From Owenia fusiformis (Eukaryota; Annelida; Polychaeta; Sabellida; Oweniidae), in the NCBI GenBank assembly GCA_903813345.2, contig CAIIXF020000001.1, forward strand, positions 56,342,270 through 56,406,269: a DNA stretch of 64,000 nt, in the 5' to 3' direction. Shown in pieces: positions 36,305-47,900 of the stretch (positions within the stretch are counted from its first letter, which is position 1; every line of letters begins with the position of its first letter). The notes beneath the pieces were generated by a model that saw only the letters and a list, made by a program, of their open reading frames with translations, ran no database searches and had not been told where the DNA came from. The position numbers were made by a program, and so were the translations under genes.

Positions 36305-36925
36305 AACAAATGACTTCATCAACGATTAACATAATTGTACAGTTGACTTCAGTTATAGCTTATCGTTAGTACAGTTGATTTCAGTTATCGTTACTGTACA
36401 GTTGACTTCATCAGAGATTAACATAATTGCACAGTTGACTTCAGTTATAGCTTATCGTTAGTACAGTTGATTTCAGTGATTGTTACTGTACAGTTGACTT
36501 CATCAGAGATTAACATAATTGTACAGTTGACTTCAGTTATAGCTTATCGTTAGTACAGTTGATTTCAGTGATTGTTACTGTACAGTTGACTTCATCAGAG
36601 ATAAACATAATTGTACAGTTGACTTCAGTTATAGCTTATCGTTAGAACAGTTGATTTCAGTGATTGTTACTGTACAGTTGACTTCATCAGAGATTAACAT
36701 AATTGTACAGTTGACTTCAGTTATAGCTTATCGTTAGTACAGTTGATTTCAGTGATTGTTACTGTACAGTTGACTTCATCAGAGATAAACATAATTGTAC
36801 AGTTGACTTCAGTTATAGCTTATCGTTAGTACAGTTGATTTCAGTTATCGTTACTGTACAGTTGACTTCATCAGAGATAAACAAAATTGTACAGTTGACT
36901 TCGGTTATCATTATTGTACAACTGA
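36305..36925. repeat. 92-bp tandem array, about 6.5 copies
   Basis: The anchor 'gttgacttcatcagagat' recurs at 36401, 36493, 36585, 36677, 36769 and 36861, exactly 92 bp apart, with a diverged copy at 36307. Each unit itself holds three or four 'acagttgacttca'-like subrepeats. It is intergenic. Confidence 0.92.
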
Positions 36926-37057
36926 TTGCAATATCATTTGTTATATTGTTCATGATTTTACATTGTACTCATATTACATATAAAAATAGACATCTTAATT
37001 CTAGTTGAGAAAAGCTGCACATTTTAAGCTAAATATAAACTATATTATAAAGTAACT

Positions 37058-40000
37058 AGATGTATAAGATTGCAAGCAATCTTACGGAGGCCCCGTAGGC
37101 TTTTTTGAACATTTAAAGGTCAGCCAAAGGTCAAATCTTAAAACAAGGTCATATATGAACTCCAGGCATCTTGTAGATGATTTTAAAAAAAAAGTTTGGT
37201 CAATTTGAAGCAATGTGAAATTTTACCTTGAAAAATTTCAACATTAGACCTTTTTCAGTTTTTGAGGTCCAATATCTCAAAACTGGGGCAGAATTTTAAT
37301 AGCTAATCAATTGTTAATATGTGTAAAACCTTGAGAGGAATATATATCCTGACTTTAGTTCAAAAATATTGATTTGTAGTCACAAACTTTGAGAAACTTA
37401 GAAAACACAGTTTGTGATCTTGTTTGATGACCTTGACCTTGAAAATTTTACTTTTTTAGACCTCAGTATATCTTTTCTGATTGAATAAACCTAAATTTGA
37501 ATCCAGAAAATCAATTTGAAAAATCAACTTTTTTGACATTTCGAAGGTCACTGAAGGTCAACCATAGGTCATAGGTCAAAACTAAGGTCAGATTTGAGTT
37601 TCTGAGATCTTGTAGATGCTTTTTAAAAAAAAATTGGTCAATTTAGAGCAAGTTGAAATTTGACCTTGAAAAATTTCGAAATTTGACCTTTTTTCAGTTT
37701 TTGAGTTCTAATATCTCAAAACTGGAGCAAAATTTTAGTAAATAGTCAATTGCTAATATGTGAAGAACCTTTAGAGGAATATATATTCTGTCTTTCAGTA
37801 AAAAAAATTGATTTGTGGTCTCCAATTTTGAGAAACTTAGAAAACACATTTTGTGATTTCGTTTGATGACCTTGACCTTTGACCTTGCAAATTTTACTTT
37901 TTTAGACCTTAGAAGGTCTTTTGTGAATAAATATACCTAAATTTGAATCCAGAAAATCGATTTGAAAAATCAACTTTTTTGACCTTTCGGAGGTCACTGA
38001 AGGTCAACAAAAGTTCAAAGGTCAAAAAAGAGGTCAGATTTGGAATCCTGAGAACTTGTAGATGAGTTTTAAAAAAAAATTTGGTCAATTTGAAGCAAGT
38101 TGAAATTTAGTCTTGAAAAGTTTCGAAATTTGACCTTTTTTCAGTTTTTGAGTTCTAATATCTCAAAACTGGTACACAATTTTAATGAATAGTCAATTGC
38201 TAATATGTGAAGAACCTATAGAGGAATATATATCCTGACTTTCATGAAAAAATATTGATTTGTAGTCACCAAAACTTAGAAACTTAGAAAACACAGTTTG
38301 TGATTTAGTTTGATGACCTTGACCTTTGACCTTGCAAATGTTACTTTTTTAGAACACAGTGGGTCTTTTGTGATCAAATGTACCTAAATTCGAATCCAGA
38401 AAATCAATTTGAAAAATCAACTTTTTTGACCTTTCGAGGGTCACTGAAGGTCAACCAAAGATCAAAGGTCAAAACTAAGGTCAGATTTGAGTTCCTGAGA
38501 ACGTGTAGATGATTTTTAAAAAAAAAATTGGTCAATTTGAAGCAAGTTGAAAAATGACCAATTTTTACCGTTTTTTGACGTCAATTTTCTCAAAAACGGT
38601 AAAAAATTAACGCGAACATATAGTGAGTAATTTGTAAAGAATGCTTATATCTAGTTACATTTTAATTCATCGCAAGAAATAATGAAGTATGAGGACGAAA
38701 TCTGAGAAACTTAGAAAAAACTTTGATTTGACCTAGATTTTGACCTTTGACCTTGACCTAGATAAAAATTCCTTTCCCGGTAAGTTCAACCTAGGTCCCT
38801 AGTAGGTTCATATAGTAGATAGTTGAAATCTAGTTAGAAGTAGGAGAAAAAGTGCAAAGAAGAATAAAGAATAACTAGATGTATAAGATTGCAAGCAATC
38901 GTATAAAGATTGCAAGCAATCTTACGGAGGCCCCGTAAGCTTTTTTGAACATTTAAAGGTCAGCCAAAGGTCAAATCTTAAAAACAAGGTCATATATGAA
39001 CTCCAGGCATCTTGTAGATGATTTTTAAAAAAAAAGTTTGGTCAATTTGAAGCAATGTGAAATTTGACCTTGAAAAATTTCAACATTAGACCTTTTTCAG
39101 TTTTTGAGGTCCAATATCTCAAAACTGGTGCAGAATTTTAATAGATAATCAATTGTTATTATGTGTAAAAGCTTTAGAGGAATATATATCCTGACTTTAA
39201 TTCAAAAATATTGATTTGTAGTCACAAACTTTGAGAAACTTAGAAAACACAGTTTGTGATCTTGTTTGATGACCTTGACCTTTGACTTTGAAAATTTTAC
39301 TTTTTTAGACCTCAGTATATCTTTTCTGATTGAATAAACCTTAATTTAAATCCAGAAAATCAATTTGAAAAATCAACTTTTTTGACCTTTCGAAGGTCAC
39401 TGAAGGTCAACTAAAGCTCATAGGTCAAAACTAAGGTCAGATTTGAGTTCCTGAGATCTTGTAGATGCTTTTAAAAAAAAGATTTGGTCAATTTGGAGCA
39501 AGTTGAAATTTGACCTTCAAAAATTTCGAAATTTGACCTTTTTCCAGTTTTTGAGTTCTAATATCTCAAAACTGGAGCAAAATTTTAATAAATAGTCAAG
39601 TGCTAATATGTGTAGAACCTTTAGAGGAATATATATTCTGACTTTCAGTAAAAAAAATTGATTTGTAGTCTCCAATTTTGAGAAACTTAGAAAACACAGT
39701 TTGTGATTTCGTTTGATGACCTTGACCTTTGACCTTGCAAATTTTACTTTTTTAGACCTCAGTGGGTCTTTTGTGAATAAATATACCTAAATTTGAATCC
39801 AGAAATCGAGTTGAAAAATCAACTTTTTTGACCTTTCGGAGGTCACTGAAGGTCAACCAAAGGTCAAAGGTCAAAAGTAAGGTCAGATTTGGAATCCTGA
39901 GAACTTGTAGATGAGTTTTAAAAAAAATTTGGTCAATTTGAAGCAAGTTGAAATTTAGTCTTGAAAAGTTTCGAAATTTGACCTTTTTTCAGTTTTTGAG

Positions 40001-43000
40001 TTCTAATATCTCAAAACTGGTACACAATTTTAATAAATAGTCAATTGCTAATATGTGTAGAACCTATAGAGGAATATATATCCTGACTTTCATGAAAAAA
40101 TATTGATTTGTAGTCACCAAAACTTAGAAACTTAGAAAACACAGTTTGTGATTTAGTTTGATGACCTTGACCTTTGACCTTGCAAATTTTACTTTTTTAG
40201 ACCTCAGTGGGTCTTTTGTGATCAAGATTGACCTAGATTTTGACCTTTGACCTTGACCTAGATAAAAATTCCTTTCCCGGTAAGTTCAACCTAGGTCCCT
40301 AGTAGGTTCATATAGTAGATAGTTGAAATCTAGTTAGAAGTAGGAGAAAAAGTGCAGAGAAGAATAAATAACTAGAGATCGAACGATCTAAGATTGCAAG
40401 CAATCTTACGAAGGCCCTATATTCGTTTCTGAACATTCAAAGGCCAGCCAAAGGTCAAATCTCTAATACAAGGTCATATATGAACTCCAGACAACTTGTA
40501 GATGATTTTTAAAAAAGGTTTGGTCGAATTAATGCAAGTTGAAATTTGACCTTGAAAAATTCCGAAATTTGACCTTTTTTCAGTTTTTGAGCTATAATAT
40601 CTCAAAACTGGAGCCAAATTTTAATAGATAATCAATTGCTAATATGTGTAGAACCTTTAGTAGAGGAATATATAATCTGACTTTCATTTCAAAATATTGA
40701 TTTGTAGTCTCCAATTTTGAGAAACTTAGAAAACACAGTTTGTGATTTCGTTTGATGACCTTGACCTTTGAACTTGCAAATTTTACTTTTTTAGACCTCA
40801 GAAGGTCTTTTGTGAATAAATATACCTAAATTTGAATCCAGAAAATCGATTTGAAAAATCAACTTTTTTGACCTTTCGGAGGTCACTGAAGGTCAACCAA
40901 AGGTCAAAGTTCAAAAGTAAGGTTAGATTTGGAATCCTGAGAACTTGTAGATGGGTTTTAAAAAAACAATTGGTCAATTTGAAGCAAGTTGAAATTTAGT
41001 CTTGAAAAGTTTCGAAATTTGACCTTTTTTCAGTTTTTGAGTTCCAATATCTCAAAACTGGTACACAATTTAAATAAATAGTCAATTGCTAATATGTGTA
41101 GAACCTATAGAGGAATATATATCCTGACTTTCATGAAAAAATATTGATTTGTAGTCTCCAATTTTGAGAAACTTAGAAAACACAGTTTGTGATTTAGTTT
41201 GATGACCTTGACCTTTGACCTTGCAAATTTTACTTTTTTGGACCTCTTTTGTGATTAAATACACCTGAATTTGAATCCAGAAAATCGATTTGAAAAATCA
41301 ACTTTTTGACCTTTCGGAGGTCACTAAAGGTCAACAAAAGGTCAAAAGTAAGGTAAGATTTGAAATCCTAAGAACTTGTAGATGAGTTTTAAAAAAAGTT
41401 TGGTCAATTTAGATCAAGTTGAAATTTGACCTTGAAAATTTTCGAAATTTTGACCTTTTTCAGTTTTTGAGCTCTTATATCTCAAAACTGGTGCAAAATT
41501 TTAATAGATAATCAAATGATAATATGTGAAGAAAAAGTGGAGGAATATATATTTAGACTTTCATTAAACTATATTGATTTGTAGTAACCAATTTTGAGAA
41601 ACTTGGAAAACACAGTTTGTGATTTAATTCAATGACCTTGACCCTTGACCTTGCAAAATTTACTTTTTTGGACCTCTTCGGGTCTTTTGTGATTAAATGC
41701 ACTTAAATTTTAATCCAGAAAATCGATTTGAAAAATCAACTTTTTTGACCTTTCGGAGGTCACTGAAGGTCAACAAAAGGCCAAGGGTCAAAAGTACGGT
41801 AAGATTTGGAATCCTGAGAACTTGTAGATGAGTTTTAAAAAAAAGTTTGGTCAATTTAGATCAAGTTGAAATTTGACCTTGAAAATTTTCGAAATTTGAC
41901 CTTTTCAGTTTTTGAGCTCTAATATCTTAAAACTGGTGCAAAATTTTAAAAGATGATCAATTGCTAATATGTGTAGAACCTTTAGAGGAATATATATTCA
42001 GACTTTCATCAAAAAATATTGATTTGTAGTCACCAATTTTGAGAAACTTGAACAACACAGTTTGTGATTTAATTCAATGACCTTGACCTTTGACCTTGCA
42101 AATTTTACTTTTTTGGATCCTTGGGGTCGTTTGTGATTAGATGCACCTAAATTTGAATCCAGAAAATTGATTTGAAAAATCAACTTTTTTGACCTTTCGG
42201 AGGTCACTGAAGGTCAACAAAAGGTCAAAAGTAAGGTAAGATTTGGAATCCTGAGAATTTGTATATGAGTTTTAAAAAAAAGTTTGGTGAATTTAGATCA
42301 AGTTAAAATTTGACCTTGAAAATTTTCGAAATTCGACCTTTTTCAGTTTTTGAGCTCTGATATCTCAAAACTGGTGGAAAATTTTAATAGATAATTAATT
42401 GCTAATATGTGTAGAACCTTTAGATGAATATATATTCAGTCTTTCATGGAAAAATATTGATTTGTAGTCACAAACTTTGAGAAACTTAGAAAACACAGTT
42501 TGTGATCTTGTTTGATGACCTTGAACTTTGACCTTGAAAATTTTACTTTTTTAGGCCTCAGTATATCTTTTCTGATTGAATTAACCTAAATTTGAATCCA
42601 GAAAATCAATTTGAAAAATCAACTTTTTTGACCTTTCGAAGGTCACTGAAGGTCAACTTAAGGTCATAGGTCAAAACTCAGGTCAGATTTGAGTTCCTGA
42701 GATCTTGTAGATGCTTTTTAAAAAAAAGTTTGGTCAATTTAGAGCAAGTTGAAGTTTGACCTTGAAAAATTTCGAAATTTGACCTTTTTTCAGTTTTTGA
42801 GTTCTAATATCTCAAAACAGGAGCAAAATTTTAATAAATAGTCAATTGCTAATATGTGTAGAACCTTTAGAGGAATATATATTCTGACTTTCAGTAAAAA
42901 AAATTGATTTGTAGTCTCCAATTTTGAGAAACTTAGAAAACACAGTTTGTGATTTCGTTTGATGACCTTGACCTTTGACCTTGCAAATTTTACTTTCTTA

Positions 43001-43600
43001 GACCTCAGAAGGTCTTTCGTGAATAAATATACCTAAATTTGAATCCAGAAAATTGATTTGAAAAATCAACTTTTTTGACCTTTCGGAGGTCACTGAAGGT
43101 CAACCAAAGGTCAAAGGTCAAAAGTAAGGTCAGATCTGGAATCCTGAGAACTTGTAGATGAGTTTTAAAAAAAATTGGTCAATTTGAAGCAAGTTGAAAA
43201 AAGACCTTTTTTGACCTTTTTTTGACCTTCAATATCTCAAAATCTAGGCCAAATTTCTCAGACGGCAAAAGGCTTAGACTAATAGAATACTAATATCTAT
43301 CTGTATGCAAAAATTCAGCCAAAAATATTGAAGTGTAGTGTCAGGATTTGAGAAACTTGAAAAAAACTTAGATTTGACCTAGATTTTGACCTTTGACCTT
43401 GACCTAGATATGAACTAATTTCCCGACAAGTCCAGCCCAGGTCCCTTATAAAATTATATATGAGATAAGTCAAAGCTAGCTGGAAGTTGGAGAAAAAATG
43501 CTAAAAAGAATAATAAATAAATAAATAAATAAATAAAGAAGAATAACTACAAAAATGATAGGAGGCCCCTTGAAGGGCCTCCTAATAATAAAAAATAGAC
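37058..43600. repeat. 6.5-kb array of about 440-bp units rich in AGGTCA half-sites
   Basis: It has three modules (about 37058-38880, 38881-40373, 40374-43600). Each opens with a small hairpin 'agattgcaagcaatctta' followed by 'cg(g/a)aggccc', then a variable number of units of about 440 bp. Modules end in 'gaccttgacctagata...ggagaaaaagtgc'. The last ends with the hairpin 'ggaggccccttgaagggcct' near 43561-43582. Each unit carries 'ttgacctttcggaggtcact', 'gaaggtcaacc' and 'gatgaccttgacctttgacc'. Short frames here (for example 39752-39946) come from the repeat and are not genes. Recurrence of the same start and end with differing unit number suggests a dispersed element family, not a simple centromeric satellite. 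Confidence 0.88.
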
Positions 43601-44956
43601 AATGCAACAGGTTGTAACATGTCCCCAGCTTTATATTGAGGTATTCTATGATTTATGTTTCAATGGTTTATTTCAGATTGTTAAACAAAAGAAGAATCCT
43701 TTAAACTGTGGTGATTCCTTCAACTGACTGTCTTAAAATGTAAAAACATTAAAATTCAAAATAAATAAATATCTGAGTCACCATATATAACATCTGAAAT
43801 TAGAATTACAGTGACACTTCAGAAAACACTCAAAATATCTGCAAATGAGCTAACATAACAGTTTCTGAATGAAATTCTAAAATATTGGACAAGAAATCAA
43901 CCTAATTGATTCATTGATTCAAAACAGTGTAGGCCTTGAAATGCTAAATGTTACTGGTATTCAAGAAATTCTAAAAACAATATCAAACAGACTCAGTTGA
44001 GCCTTAGGCTGTCAATATGCCCCCCCCATGCTTGCAGTGGGGACATAAGAAAGCTAAGTACTTTACTGTATAACTCCATTATATATTGAGTATTATAGTA
44101 TATTCTAGGAAATAGTCATTCAATTTAATTCATTACTTCTGAGATTTGAAATCTCATAACTCCAAATTAGATCCTTTGATGAATCAAAACATTTAGGTGT
44201 CAGGGTGTACACATTGTGAATTAAATAAACAAGTATTTCAAAATTGTAACATTTTAAAAGTTCACAACAAGAATTTTTGTCTCTTAGTGATAAATCATCT
44301 TTAATGACAGTTTTTGACAAAAACTTCTCTAAAAATAATGCTGTTAACATTTCTGACTGATCTGCAAATACTTCAGTTTAATCTGCTGAAGAAGTAACAC
44401 TTTAAAAAAGTCCTGTTAAAGAACAAATAACTTCTACACATACATTATACTACAAAGTTGAACCTTATTTCTTCTAACCCATTAACCAGGTCAATATATT
44501 GATACATGTCCACAAATGTGATTAAATACATTTTTGGGAAGTAGTCCAGTTGGTTTGCTATTGTACAATGGTTTTTGAAAGAAAACAGATTTGAAATAAA
44601 TCAATATATATTTAGTTATGTTTTGGAGGAGAAAGGGCATCAATCTAAAATTTAATAATTAATATGTTTTGTGACACCACCAAAATATTGACCGAGTCCA
44701 GATTCATGAGCTTATTGCCCCAACATTTCTATGTACATGTGGTTTTTCATTCTAACTTAAAACCACACTTTTTGCTATTTGGTGTCACTTCCTTAAAGAT
44801 TAATGACTTTATAAAAGTCAGAGATTCTACCGGGCTTCTATCTGGTTAATAATACAATTTGTGTACACTAGTTATATCTACTCTGTACTGGTTAAGATAT
44901 AATACAAGTGAGCATGTTGTCCACAGACAAAGCCTTATACGGAAAGTTGTTAAAGA
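43601..44956. other. Intergenic and probable 3' UTR of the SLC17 gene
   Basis: This AT-rich stretch lies beyond the transporter stop codon. A minus-strand AATAAA near 43668 and weaker signals could end the transporter mRNA. No gene or element boundary was recognised. Confidence 0.4.
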
Positions 44957-47900
44957 TTATGCATTGACAATAGAGTCATCTTTAAGAGGATCCCTCAAGT
45001 GTTTCTTCTCCAGTGTTTCCTCGCTGCTCTCTGTAAGTATGGTCTCTGCCTCCTTGTCCTTGTTACGAGCCCACTCTTGTTCCTCTCCCTTGGCGAACAA
45101 CAAGAATGTCAATGCCCCAAGGCCATACATTCCAGCTGTTATGAAAAACACTTTCTGCCACTGAGCTTGCGTCGGCTGTGAAAAGTTAAAAACAATGATT
45201 TTAGTGACAAGGAGTTATTAGAAAAGCATACTGACAATTTTAACCAACAAATAAATGGTTACCTAAAGTATTTGAGACTGAAATGATGTGAATTAACCTA
45301 AATGGCAAAATGTATCTGTTTAGGTTGTAATTTTATCACACATCTTCATTAAAGAGGCAGTACATTGTATATACAAGTTAATTGCACCAGCTCATAACAT
45401 TTCTATCATCATGCATAGCTTCAAAATACCAAGGAGTTCTGACTTGCATTTCAGGATGAAGAAAATGCTTTGATTTTAAAAGAATATTTCGCAATAATTC
45501 TATAAAATCAGGTCATGCCTTTTTTCATTCTTATTTCTGAATTTAGATATTTCTGAATCTTAAATAATGATATTTTCTCGACAATTTCCATTTAAGTCCA
45601 TTGGCAACCTTAAAATACCTGCTTTTCTTGTGCCACCAATTCCCCAAAAAAAATTATGAATAGAAAATTGAGTTGTTAAAAATAACCCCATCCTCTCATA
45701 CCTGTCCATTTGTGAGATACCCCACCAGGTAAGGTCCTACCATCCCACTTATGGTAGACAAAGTGTTAGCTAGACTCATAGTTGACCCTGAAGAAAACAA
45801 CCAATATGTTTAAATTGAGGTACATCTTATATGAAAAGCATTTAGATTCAATGCGTTTGATTGAATTTGTATATCAAGGGTACAACATTTATAACAAATG
45901 TTTGTTTTACCCTTGATATATGAAAATCTGTACCATCATCAGCTTCAAAACTAAACTAGACAACAGCAACACCAAAACGAAGCAAATCCCATCGAACAGC
46001 CATGGCTGTCATTTTTACAAACAAAGTATATAGACAAAATAGCCGCCTTCTACCAAAAGTGTCATTTAATAGACAGTGTGCCATGCTTATAGTATTCATA
46101 TACCAAATATGAACAAAATCGTTCCACTACTTTTCGAGTTATAGTAAAATATGTTAAAATGACGGCCATTTTTCAAAATGGCTGCCTTCTTCCAAAAGTG
46201 TCACTAGACAGTGTGCCATGCTTATAGTATTCACATATACCAAATATGAACAAAATCGCTCCACTACTTTTCGAGTTACAGCAAAAATCGTAATATAACG
46301 AGTAAAGGTCACCATTTTTCAAGATGCCTGCCATGTGCTTCTTTACTCTACATTTCTAGCTTTATTAATGTCCTATAGAATTTTTACAATTAAAATACAT
46401 GCTATTACAGTTTTACATATTGCATCTAAATTACTGTAAAATCGGCACTAAAATGGCCGGCATTTTTAAATAAGTGGCCATTTTGAAAATCAGTTTTCGA
46501 GCAGAACTTCTACCCCCATTGGGTATATTTGTACAAAATATGAACAAAATCGGGCCAACGGTATTCAAGTTATTGCCCGAACAGACGGACAGACGGAGGC
46601 GTTCCCTATATCCCTCCAAACTTTGTTTGATGGGATAAAAATGCTACGGGATAGCTATATTACTGTCAGTAATCCAATCAAATGTCTTACCTGAAAATCT
46701 TGGGGCAATATCCAGATGGTTCACCATATAACCAGGTACAGATATACCACTCATTGCCAACGCTCCCACCAATAGGACAACAGGGACCAAGTAGTCACAG
46801 CCTTTATAAAACCCTAGCACCACCAGGAATGATCCTGCACCACCCATACCTTAAATCAATGCATAATACTGTTGAAGCCTATGTATCTGTATGAATGTAT
46901 AATACAGCTGAAGCATCACTGTTAAAGCCTATGCATAATACTGGTATATCATGTAAAATGCATTTCACATAGTAATCACTCTTAATTTTTTAGATTCAAA
47001 AGTGAAATTTCAAATAATAAAAATTTCTTATTTTTACATATGGAATTAATCACAGAAAATAATTCATGTAACAACTACTGTAGTTATCCATGACTGTTTA
47101 ATTCTATCTAATATACAGAACCTTACTTAAATGTTATTCAATACATAACCACAACGCTGGACTAATACTCCAAGTTAGTCTCATGCGGTTTTGAAAGTAA
47201 AACAATAAATACAATGTTAGGAGTTAGGAGTTGTCTCAAAACTTTCGCACTAAATTCTACATGTAACTAATTTTATTAATTGCTAAATCACCTAGTCACC
47301 CTTATTACTGAAACACTTCTTGGAAGTGCATTAATTCAAACAAGGTTTTCCCAAAATGATCACATTTAGTGAGAGCCCTCAACCACCCAGGCGCCAAAAC
47401 CAAACAATTTCTTGACATTGTATGTAGTGTTTAGTGCAAACGTGAGAGTGTCTTACCTAGAGTGTTAAACAGTTTTCTTGCATTTCTGGTGCGAAGAATG
47501 CCATGTTCTCTGATATAGTCAGCAGGATAGATGATCAATAAATTCACAAAGAAGTTGACCAACCAAGGCAGAGATGAGAGAAACCCATTCTACAAATAGA
47601 AGTGTCATTTCAATAACTATTTAAAGTACTAATACTAAGTGCATTTATTTACATCAAGGTTATAGAATCAGAAATTGAGAAATCTATGAATGTGAGTGCC
47701 TATAATATAGGGTGTTCACTAAGTAATGACACTACGTCACCCATTTCTACAGTTTTTAACCAATCTTTAATATACTGCTACTGGTTAAAAACATATATTC
47801 ATATTTTATTTATTGTAAATAATGTCTGACAATTTCAGTGAGATTCTATAAAATTTATTTGACCATCAACATTCTCCAGAGTCATGTCACAGTCAGATTC

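Noticed and set aside
36305-36925. CRISPR-like regular spacing
   Set aside because: The entire 92-bp unit repeats, with no unique spacers, and the genome is eukaryotic.
37058-43600. Several 60-70-codon frames as small genes
   Set aside because: They recur with the repeat unit and show no independent conservation.
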